Below are positions 11,535 through 25,114 of a stretch of 47,500 nucleotides of DNA, in pieces. The notes under the pieces are model-generated. The model saw nothing but the letters and a program-made list of their open reading frames with translations, was not told the origin of the DNA and did not search any database. Position numbers and translations under genes: made by a program. The stretch is from NCBI GenBank assembly GCA_036169595.1, contig CM069767.1, forward strand, positions 1,747,501 through 1,795,000, in the 5' to 3' direction. The stretch is from Dictyostelium firmibasis. Lineage: Eukaryota; Evosea; Eumycetozoa; Dictyosteliales; Dictyosteliaceae. Within the stretch, counting starts at the first letter, position 1; each line of letters starts with the position of its first letter.

Positions 11535-12502
11535 TATATATATAATAATAAAATAAATACGTGGGTTATATTAATAAAAAAAAAAAAAAAAAAAAAAACT
11601 TAAAAGTATTTCTTTGCCCTAAGTACTAGGTTGAATTTGTGTGTTTTTCTACTTGTTTTAAATTTTTTCAATGGCATTAATTTATCAAGAATTATATTTT
11701 TCCCTTAATATGGTTTGTGGGTTGTGTGGGAGATTTTTCCACTTTGGTTCAAATATTAAAAAAAAAAAAAAAAAAAAGTACGATGTTGGTGTGTTTTTTT
11801 ATAATATTTTAAAATTTAAAATAAAATAAACAATAAATTTTATTGTTTTTTTAAAAAAAAAAAAAATATAAAATTTATGATGTTTATTTTGAAATAGATA
11901 AGAAAATTATATTATTTAAAAGAAAAAAACAATTTTATTGGTTTAAAGCCTTTTTTAAAACCTTTTATTTCTTTATTAGTATAAAAACATGTGGTATTAA
12001 ACTTTTTTTTTATTTTTTTTTTCCTCTCTTGGAAAAAATTCTCCACCTAAAACCATCAAAATTGAAATTCTATTTAATTTTCAACCATTTTGATATTTAA
12101 TATGGTAATTTTTTAATAACTAATTATATGTGTTTAAGGTTTTTTGAAATTTAAAAAAAAATGAAGAACAAAAATAAGTATAAAAAAGCACAAATGGATT
12201 ATTTTTAATAATTTATCAATTAATAAAAATTCTTTTTTAATTGAAAAAAAAAATAAAAAATAAAAATAAACATATAATAATGAAAAAAAGGTTGATTTGT
12301 CATTTTAGTAAACAAATTTTATATTTTTTTTTTATATTGGTAAATATTAGCTAAAAATTCTGTGTATTAAAAAAAAAAATTAAAAAAATATAAAAAAATA
12401 AAAAAATAAAAAAAATAAAAAAAATAAAAAAAAATTCATTGAAAAGATTTTTTCACACAAAACATTTTTTTTTTTATTCTTACTTTTTATTCTTTAATTC
12501 AA
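11378..12502. other. Divergent intergenic region with GT-rich promoter-like elements
   Basis: These 1125 bp separate the 150-aa hypothetical (-) from the KANSL2-like gene (+). They are mostly A/T tracts. One more complex stretch, about 11600-11760, includes a GT-rich double TGTGGG element (separate entry). No convincing open frame is present. Confidence 0.55.
11709..11727. promoter_or_regulatory. Possible GBF-type G-box
   Basis: The sequence TTTGTGGGTTGTGTGGGAG contains two TGTGGG units, resembling the GT/CA-rich G-boxes bound by the Dictyostelium G-box binding factor. It lies about 330 bp upstream of the hypothetical gene at 11377. The opposite strand also reads ACCCACAA, a DUSE-like octamer, so its role is ambiguous. 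Confidence 0.3.
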
Positions 12503-14530
<2,028 letters not shown>

Positions 14531-15319
14531 CAACAAAACACGTGTATATTCAATAAAGTCCAAAATAAATTCAAAAATTATAATAATGAGTTTTATTATC
14601 ACTTTCATGTTTTAGACATATCATTTTTTTTTTTTTTTTTTTTTATTTAGTATTGTGTTTGATACTTTAAAAAAAAAAAAATAAAAAAAAAGTTTTCAAT
14701 TGGATAGAAAAAAATTATAATAAATATATATAATATAATGACAGCATATCGGTAATTTGTGTCAAAACTATTGTAGATTAAAAAAAAAAAAAAGTAGTTT
14801 AAAATCCAATGATATTTTAAAAGATAATATGAAATATTTTGACCAGTCAAAATCTTTTTTAAAATAAAAAAATAAAAATAAAAAAAAAAAAAACCATTAG
14901 TAATGTTGGTGTAGTAAAAAATGAAAAGATTGACTTGATATTAATTAAAAAAAAAAAAAAAAAAAAAAATTAATTTTTGATTTGGGAAATATGAAAATAA
15001 ATGGCCTTTAGGGAACTTTAAAATATTTTTTTATTTTTTTTTATGTTTTTATATTATAAAAAATCTCGTCATCGTTTTCTTTTTTTAATTTTTTTTTTTT
15101 AATTAATAAATTTTTTAATTTTTTTTTTTATAATTATTTTTTTACTCAAAAAAAAAAAAAAAAACATTTTTTTTGTATAATTTTTTTAATTATTTTTTTT
15201 TATATAAATATAAATATAAATTAATTATCTATAATTTTTTATTGGAATCGAGTAAATATCTATTTTTTTTTTTTTTTATTATTAGTTTATTGACTATCTT
15301 TTTATATTACTACAATAAT

Positions 15320-15359
<40 letters not shown>

Positions 15360-15489
15360 TTATTCCCAACCAGAATAATTATTTTCTGACGATAGCACAC
15401 TTTTTTTTCATTTTGACGCTTCAATCAAAAAATATCTTTTTTTTTTTTTTTTTAATTTTAATTTTAATTTTATTTTTTTTTTATTTTTT

Positions 15490-15540
<51 letters not shown>

Positions 15541-16378
15541 CAGGCAAGAAGTGCTTATTTCGATTAATTAAAAGAATAATTTATTTACCCGAACAACATA
15601 CGATATTAAATTGTAATATATAAATTTCTCATTATTAAATAAAAATAAATAAATAAATAAAACAAAATAAAACAAAATAAAAATTTAAAATAAGATAAAA
15701 AGACAAAATATCTTTTTTTTTTTTTTTTTTTCATTTATTTGATGAAAAGATCCTTTTAGTTTTTTTTTATTTTTTTATTTTTTATTTTTTTTTACTCTTA
15801 ATTAACAAAGAGTAAGAATTGAAAATAATCTTTAAATTCTTGAGGAGTTAAAATCTCTCGATTGTTTTCTTTCTTATCTGTAAAGGAAATAAAAAAAAAA
15901 AAAAAAAGAAAAAACCACAAAAAAAAAAAAAAAAATACAAAAAATATTTTTAATCTACAGATTCAAAAACTTTAATACTAACTTTCTATTTTATATATAA
16001 TATTAATTAAATTTAGCTTTAGTAATAAAGATTGAAAAAAAAAAAAAAAAAAAAATACACTCTATAAAACAATACATATTCATAACAATACCCACATAAA
16101 TAAACTTATACAAAGACTACACCTACATAAAAAGCATATTAATAGATTTATAATAATAGTAATAACATTGGTAGTTGTAATATTATATTAATAATAATAG
16201 TAATAAAAAAAAAAAAAAAAAAAAAGAGATAAAAAAAATAATAACAAATTAAAAAAAAACTTTTTTTAATTTTAAAAATTATTTTAAAAGAAAAAGGGGA
16301 TAAAGAAAATTAATAGTTAATAGTAGTAATAGGAAATATAATAACATAGAAAAATTGTAATATAATTTTAAAATATTA

Positions 16379-16417
<39 letters not shown>

Positions 16418-16470
16418 CAAATAAATAATTACTTTTTTATTATTTATTATTGTTATTATTATTGTTATTA

Positions 16471-16516
<46 letters not shown>

Positions 16517-16604
16517 CATATTTTATTTATTTATTTGATTTATTAAAAAATAATTATTAATATTTTTAATTTTAATTTTTTTAAAATAAAAAAAAATAGA
16601 TGAA
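14531..16604. other. Long A/T-rich intergenic region upstream of accA
   Basis: About 2.1 kb, dominated by poly-A, poly-T and (TTA)n tracts. Open frames on the + strand at 15173-15571 are poly-Phe artefacts of T tracts. Two patches of higher complexity stand out: about 15541-15605, just after a long T tract and CAG, and about 15798-15890, which reads as a terminal exon on the - strand. Both have separate entries or findings. Confidence 0.55.
15798..16018 (-). CDS. Possible 3' exons of a small unrecognised gene
   Basis: On the - strand an acceptor CCTTTACAG precedes 80 bp of coding-like sequence (15877-15798). It reads NKKENNREILTPQEF and KDYFQFLLFVN, then TAA. A plausible upstream exon (about 16018-15983) ends at a GTTAGT donor in matching phase and adds LNLINIIYKIE. 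No convincing initiator exon was found further upstream toward accA. The terminal exon is GC-richer than the surrounding introns, which supports real coding. It could also be a relic. Confidence 0.3.
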
Positions 16605-19600
16605 ATGATTGAAATTAATGAATATATTTTAAAATTAGGAGGTGATAAAATTATAGAAAAGATATTAATTGCAAATAATGGTATAGCAGCGGTAAAAGCA
16701 ATTAGATCAGTTAGAAAATGGGCATATACAAATTTTGGAAATGAGAGAGCAATAAAATTTGTAGTTATGGCAACACCAGAGGATATGAAAGCTAATGCTG
16801 AATATATTAGGATGGCAGATCAAATTTTACAGGTACCAGGTGGGTCTAATAATAATAATTATGCAAATGTTGATATTATTGTAGATTTTGCAGAGAGAGC
16901 AGGTGTTCAAGCAGTTTGGGCAGGTTGGGGACATGCATCAGAGAATCCACGTTTACCGGATCTATTATCTAAAACAGAGACAGGTATAGTTTTTATTGGT
17001 CCACCAGCCAAGGCTATGTCAGATTTAGGTGATAAGATTGCTTCTACCATTGTTGCACAAAGTGCACGAGTAGCATGTGTGCCATGGAGTGGTAGTGGAT
17101 TAAGTGTTGATTATAGTGAATCTAATGGTGTACCATCTGATATCTATAATCGTGCATGTATAAACTCTGTAGAAGAAGCACGTGAATGTGCCCAACGTGT
17201 TGGATTTCCAGCTATGATTAAAGCAAGTGAAGGTGGTGGCGGTAAAGGTATTAGAAAAGTTACATCTATGGATGATCTTGAATCATCATTTAGACAAGTT
17301 CAAAATGAAGTACCAGGATCACCAATTTTCTTTATGAAATTAGTATCGAATGCACGTCATTTAGAGGTACAAATTGTTGCAGATCGTCATGGTGAAGCAA
17401 TATCATTGAATGGTCGTGATTGTTCAGTTCAACGTCGTCATCAAAAGATCATAGAAGAAGGTCCAGCAATTGCACCAACTCCACAAGTTTGGGAAGAAAT
17501 GGAAAGAGCTGCAGTACGTCTAGTTAAAGAAGTTGGTTATGTTGGTGCTGGTACAGTTGAATATTTGTTTGCAAATGGAGAATATTACTTTTTAGAGTTA
17601 AATCCACGTCTTCAAGTAGAACATCCAGTAACTGAACAAATCACTGGTGTTAATTTACCTGCAACTCAATTACAAATTGCAATGGGTATACCATTACATA
17701 GAATACCAGATATTAGAAAATTATATGGTTGTAGTGGTGATGATCTTTTTACCGATGCGAAATCTATCGATTTACACGATTTTACTCAACGTAATCCACC
17801 AGCTGGTCATTGTATTGCAGTTAGAATTACAGGTGAGAATCCAGATGAAGGTTTTAAACCAACATCTGGTCAAATTCATGAACTCACATTTAGAAGTACA
17901 CCAAATATTTGGGGTTATTTCAGTGTTGGTGCAAAAGGTGGTCTTCATGAGTACGCAGATTCACAATTTGGTCATATCTTTGCAAATGGTGCAACTAGAG
18001 AAGAAGCTAGAAAAACCATTATATTGGGTCTAAAAGAGATTTCAATTCGTGGTGATATTAGAACACCAGTTGAATATATCATTCATCTTTTAGAGAGTAA
18101 AGATTTTAAAGATAATAATATTAACACTGGTTGGTTAGATCAATTGATTAGTGAAAAAATTCAAACAAAAAAACCAGATACAATGATAGTTGTATTATGT
18201 GGTGCAATTTATAAAGCATCAACAATATTCTCAACAAAGATTCAAGAATTTTCAAATCAATTATCAAATGGCCAATTACCAAGTTTAGAATTATTAAATA
18301 ATTCTTTACCAATTGAATTAATTTATAATAATGTTAAATATCAATTTGAAGTATCTAGAACTGGTATTAATAATTATTCAATTTGTTTAAAAGCTGATAA
18401 ATCAATTTCAATTGATTCAAGTGTTATAATGTTATCTGACGGTGGTTTATTAGTTTTATTAAATGGTTCAACACATGTTTGTTATGGTAGAGAGGATGTA
18501 ATTGGTTTATCATTAATTATTGATTCTAAAACTTGTATTTTCTCACAAGAATATGATCCAAGTATTTTAAGAACTTCATCACCAGGTAAATTAGTACGTT
18601 ATTTAGTTGATGATGGTTCATTGGTTTCAAAAGGTACACCATTTGCAGAGATTGAAGTAATGAAAATGTATATGCCATTATTAGTACCAGAAAAAGGTAT
18701 TATTAAATTTGTACTCACAGAAGGTTCAGTTATGTCACCAGGTGCAATCATTGCAAACTTGGAGTTATCAGATCAATCATCAATTCAAAAATCAACACTT
18801 TTCATTGGTAATTTAACAAAAATGTCTCCACCAACTTTAATTGGTAATAAACCACATCAACTTTTAAATTATACTCTTGCTAAAATTTCAAATGTTTTAT
18901 GTGGTTATGAATCAAATGATTTAAATCAACTTTTAAATGATACAATTAATCAATTATCAAATCAAAAATTACCATTATTTGAATTTAAAGAGCAATTATC
19001 AATTATTCAATCAAGAATACCACAATCATTATTTAAATTAATTAATGATGAATTAAATAAATTTGAAATTAAGAATAATGAAATTGATAATGATAATGAT
19101 AATGATAAATTGTTTAATTCAAAAAATTTACAATTATTAATTTCATTATATTTAAATAAATTATTATTAGAGAATGAACAATTATCAATTTCAATTCAAC
19201 AATTAATTAAACCAATTATATTATTAGCAGAGAAATATAACGATGGTGTTTCATTTGCTGCAATTAATATATTTAAAAATTATTTAGAAGAATTTATTCA
19301 AATTGAAACAAATTTACAAAATAAAAATATTCAAACAGTTTTAAAATCAATTAGATCAACTTATAAACAAGATAATATTTCAAAAGTAGTTGATATTGCT
19401 CAATCATTACATCCACAATCAAAGAAATATAAATTCATTTTATTATTATTAAATAAAATTCAAGAACAAGGTTTAGTTTGTGATTTTGTTGAACAATTTA
19501 AAAAATTATCATTACTTGGTGGTAATTGTATGGAAATCTCTTTAAAATCAAAACATATTATGGTTCAATCACAATTACCTTCAAATAAACAAAGATCAAA

Positions 19601-22600
19601 TGATTTAATAAATTCATTAAAATCAATTTTAATTAATGATAATGATAATGAAAATAGTAATAATAAAGAAGAAAATAATAATAACAAAGAAGAAAAAATT
19701 TCAAAATTATCAAAACAAACAAATGAAATTAGTGATATTTTAATTCCAATGTTTTTTAATGAAACAAATAATGATGAAATTCGTAAATTAGCAATGGAAG
19801 TTTATGTACGTCATAGTTATCGTTCTTATTATGTTGAAGATACAAAAGTAATATTATCAAATGATGAAGGATCAAGTGGATTTTCATTTATTGAATGGCA
19901 TTTTTATATTAATTTACCATCACAATTAAATCTTAGTGGTAGTAATAATGGTTCCCCAACATATGGTTCACCATTAATTAGATCAACTAGTACTAGTAGT
20001 AGTGGTTTTCAAATTTCACCAAGACCATCAATGTCAATTTTTAATGGTTTATCAATGTTAAGAACTGATTCAACTGATTCATTGACAGCAATGGAAGATC
20101 AAACTAAACTTCGTTATGGTATGATGGTTTATTTTGAAAATGAAAAGAAATTTGAAGAAAAATTACCATTAATTTTAACACGTTATAATGAAGAGAATAA
20201 TAAGAAATCGCAATTATCTTTATCACCAAATGAAAGTACTGATATTTTAAGTGTTATAATTTCAATTTATCCAGATTCAATTTCACAAGAGAATCAAGCA
20301 ATTTCATCAATTCAATCAATTCTTAAAAATTATATTAAAGAATTATCAATTGCTCGTATTCGTCGTATAACTTTTATTTGTTGTGGTAATGGTAGTGATG
20401 AAGGTGGTAAACCATTAAAATATTTCACATTTAGAGAACGTCATATGTATATGGAAGATCCAATCTTTAGACATATTGAACCTGCTATGGCATATCATTT
20501 AGAAGTTAGAAAATTAAGTAATTTCGATATTACTCATGTTCCAACCACTAGTCAAAGAATCCATCTTTATTATGCTCAAGAAAAAGGTAAAAAAGAAATT
20601 GATCCAGATGCAGATCGTTGTTTCTTTGTGCGTTCAGTAATTCGTTATTCAGATTTATATGGTCACTCAAATGAAATTAAAGTTGATATTTTATTATCAC
20701 AAATTGAAACTTTATTATCAGAATCAATTGAATCATTAGAGATTGCAATGTCAAATAAAAAGTATGAAAAAGCTCAAAATCATTCAATATTTTTAAATGT
20801 TATGCCAGAGGTAATGTTTGATGAGAAAATGATTGGTTATGTAGTTCAAGAGATTGGTGATCGTTTAGGTAAAAGACTTTGGAAACTTAGAGTTGGTCGT
20901 GTTGAAGTTAGAGGTCGTATTAGAAAAGGTGATAGTTTAATACCAGTTCGTTTCTTTGTACAAAATCCAACTGGTTATGCATTCCAAGTTCAATGCTATT
21001 ATGAACAACCAAATTCAACTGGTCAAACAGTTTTTGCTGTTGTACCAGGTAGTTCAAAAGGTAGTTGGGAAGGTTTACCAATTGATACACCTTATCCAAT
21101 TATGGATGCTGTTCAAAGAAATAGATTTAAAGCTCAACGTTTAGATACTACTTATTGTTATGATTATCCAGATTTGTTCAGAGAAGCGATGCAAAATATT
21201 TGGATGGAGTTTATGGAAATTAATAAATTAAATCCAATCAAAGTTTATCCATCATCTCGTGGTGTATTAGAAACTGTTGAGTTAATTTTACCATCAACTG
21301 GTATAAATACTAATTATCCACCTTCAATTCCATTTGATCAAATACCAGAAGATAGTAGACCAAAACTTGAAGAAACTTATCGTCCAATTGGTTATAATGA
21401 TATTGGTATGGTAGCTTGGAGAATGACATTTTATACGCCAGAATATCCATTAGGTAGACAAGCAATTGTTATTGCAAACGATATTACTCATCAAATTGGT
21501 TCATTTGGTCCACAAGAAGATATGTTATTTAAATTAGCTTCAGAATTGGCAAGAAAAGAAAAAATTCCAAGAATTTATTTATCATCAAACTCTGGTGCTA
21601 GAATTGGTTTAGCAGATGAAATTAAAAGTAAATTTAAAGTAACTTGGAATGTTCCATCAGATCCAACCAAAGGTATTAAAAATCTTTATTTATCAAATAA
21701 TGATTATCAACAATTAAAAGATAGTGTAATTGCATATCAAGACCAACAAGATAAAGATAAATATATTATTCATGATATTATTGGTCAAAAGAATGGTATT
21801 GGTGTTGAAAATTTAAGTTGGTCAGGTTTAATCGCTGGCGAAACATCACAAGCTTATAATGAAATTTTTACAATTACATTAGTATCAGGTCGTTCCGTTG
21901 GTATTGGTGCTTATTTAGTACGTCTAGGTCAAAGAACTATTCAAAATGATGCACCAATTATTTTAACTGGTGCCTCAGCTTTAAATAAAGTTTTAGGTAA
22001 AGAAGTTTATGAATCAAATCAACAATTGGGTGGTTCACAAATTATGTATCCAAATGGTGTTTCTCATATAATTGTTAATGATGAACTTCGTGGTATTACA
22101 AATGTACTTCAATGGTTGTCATTTGTACCAAAAAGTGGTGGTGAAATGGTGCCAATCATTGCACCAATTGATTCACCCAATAGAGACATTGAATTTGACC
22201 CATCAACAAATTCAATCAATGGTAAATATGATACAAGACATTTAATTGCTGGTCTTCAATCAGAAATTGATCCAAATTATTGGATATCTGGTATGTTTGA
22301 TAAAGATAGTTTTATGGAAACTTTAGCAGGTTGGGCAAATACCGTAATTACAGGTCGTGCTAGATTAGGTGGTATTCCAATTGGTATTGTTGCTGTTGAA
22401 ACAAAGAGTGTTGAAAAGATTATTCCTGCCGATCCTGCAAATCCACTCTCTTATGAACAAGTTAATACTCAAGCCGGTCAAGTTTGGTATCCAGATTCAT
22501 CATTCAAAACCGCTCAAGCTATTGCAGATTTTAATAATGGTGAAGAATTACCATTAATGATATTAGCTAATTGGAGAGGTTTTAGTGGTGGTATGAGAGA

Positions 22601-23492
22601 TATGTTTGATGAAATTTTAAAGTTTGGTTCAATGATTGTTGATAACCTAAGAAATTATAGACAACCAGTAATGGTTTATATTCCACCATTTGCAGAGTTA
22701 CGTGGTGGTGCTTGGGTAGTTTTAGATTCAACTATAAATTTAGATATGATGGAAATGTATTGTAGTGAAGAGGGTAGAGGTGGTGTATTAGAACCAAATG
22801 GTATTGCAGAAATTAAATATAGAGATCCTGAACTAATTAAAACAATGCATCGTTTAGATCCAAAACTTATTGAGTGGGATAAATCAATTCCAATTGGTAT
22901 TAGTATCAATGGTTTAGATCAATCACAAAAATCAATTAAATCTCAAATTCAACAAAGAGAAAAAGAATTATTAGGTATCTATCAACAAATTGCTATTAAA
23001 TTTGCCGATCTTCATGATACACCAGGTAGAATGAAAGCAAAAGGTGTTATCAAAGAAATGGTACCTTGGAAATCTGCTCGTTCTTTCTTTTATAATCGTA
23101 TAAAAAGAAGATTATTAGAAGAAAACAAACTAAAATTAATTGATAAATCTCATCCAGGTTTAAATCGTCAATTGAAATTAAATTTATTAGAAACTTGGAT
23201 TAAACAATTAATAATTAATGAAAATAATAATTCAACAACACCACAAATTTTTAATGATGATGAATATAATCAAAATGATAAATTAGTTTCAAGAATTATT
23301 GAATCAAATTCACATATTATTAATGATAAGATTATTGATCTTTCTAAACAATATGCTATTAATCAAATTTTAAATTTTATTCAATTAGATTCAGAATCAA
23401 TTGTTGATGGTTTCCAAAATATTTTACCTCTTATTTCAAATCAACAAAAAGAATTTTTATTTGAATCTTTGAAAAAAGATTTAAACAAATAA
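16605..23492 (+). CDS. accA: Acetyl-CoA carboxylase, multidomain eukaryotic type
   Basis: It carboxylates acetyl-CoA to malonyl-CoA, the committed step of fatty acid synthesis, in the cytosol. The 2295-aa single-exon protein has the standard order. First is a biotin carboxylase domain: KILIANNGIAAVKAIRSVR, AVWAGWGHASENP, the ATP-grasp loop KASEGGGGKGIR and ELNPRLQVEHPVTE. Next comes the biotin carrier segment with EVMKMYMP, making Lys687 the biotinylated residue. Then follow the ACC central region, enriched in Asn, and a carboxyltransferase domain with SNSGARIGLADE, SGRSVGIGAYLVRLGQR, GGSQIMYPNGVSH and ANWRGFSGGMRDMF. Length matches yeast and animal ACCs (about 2230-2350 aa). No N-terminal targeting peptide is seen. 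An AG lies 5 bp before the chosen ATG, in frame, so a short upstream exon cannot be excluded, although no suitable ATG exon was found. Confidence 0.97.
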   Translation: MIEINEYILKLGGDKIIEKILIANNGIAAVKAIRSVRKWAYTNFGNERAIKFVVMATPEDMKANAEYIRMADQILQVPGGSNNNNYANVDIIVDFAERAGVQAVWAGWGHASENPRLPDLLSKTETGIVFIGPPAKAMSDLGDKIASTIVAQSARVACVPWSGSGLSVDYSESNGVPSDIYNRACINSVEEARECAQRVGFPAMIKASEGGGGKGIRKVTSMDDLESSFRQVQNEVPGSPIFFMKLVSNARHLEVQIVADRHGEAISLNGRDCSVQRRHQKIIEEGPAIAPTPQVWEEMERAAVRLVKEVGYVGAGTVEYLFANGEYYFLELNPRLQVEHPVTEQITGVNLPATQLQIAMGIPLHRIPDIRKLYGCSGDDLFTDAKSIDLHDFTQRNPPAGHCIAVRITGENPDEGFKPTSGQIHELTFRSTPNIWGYFSVGAKGGLHEYADSQFGHIFANGATREEARKTIILGLKEISIRGDIRTPVEYIIHLLESKDFKDNNINTGWLDQLISEKIQTKKPDTMIVVLCGAIYKASTIFSTKIQEFSNQLSNGQLPSLELLNNSLPIELIYNNVKYQFEVSRTGINNYSICLKADKSISIDSSVIMLSDGGLLVLLNGSTHVCYGREDVIGLSLIIDSKTCIFSQEYDPSILRTSSPGKLVRYLVDDGSLVSKGTPFAEIEVMKMYMPLLVPEKGIIKFVLTEGSVMSPGAIIANLELSDQSSIQKSTLFIGNLTKMSPPTLIGNKPHQLLNYTLAKISNVLCGYESNDLNQLLNDTINQLSNQKLPLFEFKEQLSIIQSRIPQSLFKLINDELNKFEIKNNEIDNDNDNDKLFNSKNLQLLISLYLNKLLLENEQLSISIQQLIKPIILLAEKYNDGVSFAAINIFKNYLEEFIQIETNLQNKNIQTVLKSIRSTYKQDNISKVVDIAQSLHPQSKKYKFILLLLNKIQEQGLVCDFVEQFKKLSLLGGNCMEISLKSKHIMVQSQLPSNKQRSNDLINSLKSILINDNDNENSNNKEENNNNKEEKISKLSKQTNEISDILIPMFFNETNNDEIRKLAMEVYVRHSYRSYYVEDTKVILSNDEGSSGFSFIEWHFYINLPSQLNLSGSNNGSPTYGSPLIRSTSTSSSGFQISPRPSMSIFNGLSMLRTDSTDSLTAMEDQTKLRYGMMVYFENEKKFEEKLPLILTRYNEENNKKSQLSLSPNESTDILSVIISIYPDSISQENQAISSIQSILKNYIKELSIARIRRITFICCGNGSDEGGKPLKYFTFRERHMYMEDPIFRHIEPAMAYHLEVRKLSNFDITHVPTTSQRIHLYYAQEKGKKEIDPDADRCFFVRSVIRYSDLYGHSNEIKVDILLSQIETLLSESIESLEIAMSNKKYEKAQNHSIFLNVMPEVMFDEKMIGYVVQEIGDRLGKRLWKLRVGRVEVRGRIRKGDSLIPVRFFVQNPTGYAFQVQCYYEQPNSTGQTVFAVVPGSSKGSWEGLPIDTPYPIMDAVQRNRFKAQRLDTTYCYDYPDLFREAMQNIWMEFMEINKLNPIKVYPSSRGVLETVELILPSTGINTNYPPSIPFDQIPEDSRPKLEETYRPIGYNDIGMVAWRMTFYTPEYPLGRQAIVIANDITHQIGSFGPQEDMLFKLASELARKEKIPRIYLSSNSGARIGLADEIKSKFKVTWNVPSDPTKGIKNLYLSNNDYQQLKDSVIAYQDQQDKDKYIIHDIIGQKNGIGVENLSWSGLIAGETSQAYNEIFTITLVSGRSVGIGAYLVRLGQRTIQNDAPIILTGASALNKVLGKEVYESNQQLGGSQIMYPNGVSHIIVNDELRGITNVLQWLSFVPKSGGEMVPIIAPIDSPNRDIEFDPSTNSINGKYDTRHLIAGLQSEIDPNYWISGMFDKDSFMETLAGWANTVITGRARLGGIPIGIVAVETKSVEKIIPADPANPLSYEQVNTQAGQVWYPDSSFKTAQAIADFNNGEELPLMILANWRGFSGGMRDMFDEILKFGSMIVDNLRNYRQPVMVYIPPFAELRGGAWVVLDSTINLDMMEMYCSEEGRGGVLEPNGIAEIKYRDPELIKTMHRLDPKLIEWDKSIPIGISINGLDQSQKSIKSQIQQREKELLGIYQQIAIKFADLHDTPGRMKAKGVIKEMVPWKSARSFFYNRIKRRLLEENKLKLIDKSHPGLNRQLKLNLLETWIKQLIINENNNSTTPQIFNDDEYNQNDKLVSRIIESNSHIINDKIIDLSKQYAINQILNFIQLDSESIVDGFQNILPLISNQQKEFLFESLKKDLNK

Positions 23493-23894
<402 letters not shown>

Positions 23895-25114
23895 ATGGAA
23901 CAACAATCATTTGAAAGTTTTAGATTACAAAGAATTATTGAAGATATATCATTATTAAGATTAGAATGTGATTGGATAAATGATCAAACTGAACAATCAT
24001 TTAAATCAATTATTGAAAAGGGTAAATCTGATTTTCTTTATCAGTATGTTTTTTTTTTTTTTTAATATTTAATTATTTTTTATTTTTTTTAATTTCTTTC
24101 ATGCTAAACTTTTTTTTTTATTTTTTTTTTTTTTTAAAAAAAAGGGAATTAATTTGGTCAATTGGTAAAGAATTATCAACTTATTATAATATTCAATGGA
24201 CAAATAAAATGGAAAAAATTGAAAAAGTTGGAGAATTTAATCAACAATTAAATGAATCATTTGAAAAATTATTAAAAGAATGTAATTATCAAGAAGAAAC
24301 TTTTGAAGATTCATATTTAAATAGATTATCACTTATTGAATTTTTATTTTTACAATTACAAACTTTTCAATTAGAATTATTTTTTAAAATGAATAGTACC
24401 AGTACCACCACCACCACCACCACCACCACCACTATAAATAATATAAATAATGATATCATAAATGATGAAGAAATGAAAGATTATAATGATGAATTAATTA
24501 ATAGTGAAGATTTTATTATCAATCAAATTCAAATACTTAGTGATTTATTTAATGTTGAATTTAATAATTTTGATAATTTTTCAAATTCAATCAATCAAAT
24601 TAATGAAAAGATTAAAGAGACATTAAAAAAATTACCATTTGATTTTATTAGTGAACCATTCTTTAGAAATACTGAATTCTCTGAGAAAGAAATTAAAGAG
24701 ATTCAAGAGATGAGTGATTCTCTTTATCAAGATTATAAAAAGAGAAGTATTGTACTTCAAAAAAGATTAGATGTTACTGTTGAATCTTTACTTTGGAGTG
24801 AACGTGTTGCTGATAAACTTCAAGAGATTAATAGATCAATTGGTTATTATATTCAATCATTACCATCAATAACTCATTATACCTTTTTTGACTTAAAAAA
24901 TGTTCACAAAGATTTATTACATATCATTCGTACAAGTACTCATAGTGCTTCCTCTCAACAATTAACTGGTTCAATTTTAGTTGGTAAAGTACCCGATCGT
25001 GGTGGTAGAACAAATGATCGTAAAATTCCAATGCCATCATTTCATAAAAGAGTTGAACTATCTTCTTCAATTGATTCTCATAGACAAAATAAAAAATTCT
25101 TTAAAAAGAAATAA
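23895..25114 (+). CDS. FAM98 family protein
   Basis: Human FAM98 proteins associate with the tRNA ligase complex (RTCB, DDX1, C14orf166) and with RNA. Exons are 23895-24043 and 24145-25114, with a GTATGT donor, giving 372 aa. The C-terminal half carries the family signature: RLDVTVESLLWSERVADKLQ, then HKDLLHIIRTSTHSASS, then LVGKVPDRGGRTNDR. These correspond to the most conserved stretch of FAM98A/B. The N-terminal half is helical (SFRLQRIIEDISLLRLE), as in the family. A Thr run, encoded by ACC repeats, and an Asn/Ile segment interrupt the middle. The glycine-rich tail of vertebrate FAM98 is absent; the protein ends in a basic KKFFKKK. Start chosen at the first in-frame ATG after the poly-A tract. 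Confidence 0.9.

Noticed and set aside
11600-11720. Possible ncRNA on the - strand from a DUSE-like ACCCACAA near 11716
   Set aside because: The sequence about 60 nt downstream has no GC-rich block or stable paired structure; a GT-rich G-box fits as well.
15173-15571. 132-codon open frame on the + strand
   Set aside because: It is almost entirely Phe/Leu/Ile from poly-T tracts, with no plausible start or homology.
16590-16604. Upstream exon for accA (ATAG acceptor 5 bp before the ATG)
   Set aside because: No ATG exon with a matching donor and phase was found upstream; the ATG at 16605 already precedes the conserved biotin carboxylase start.
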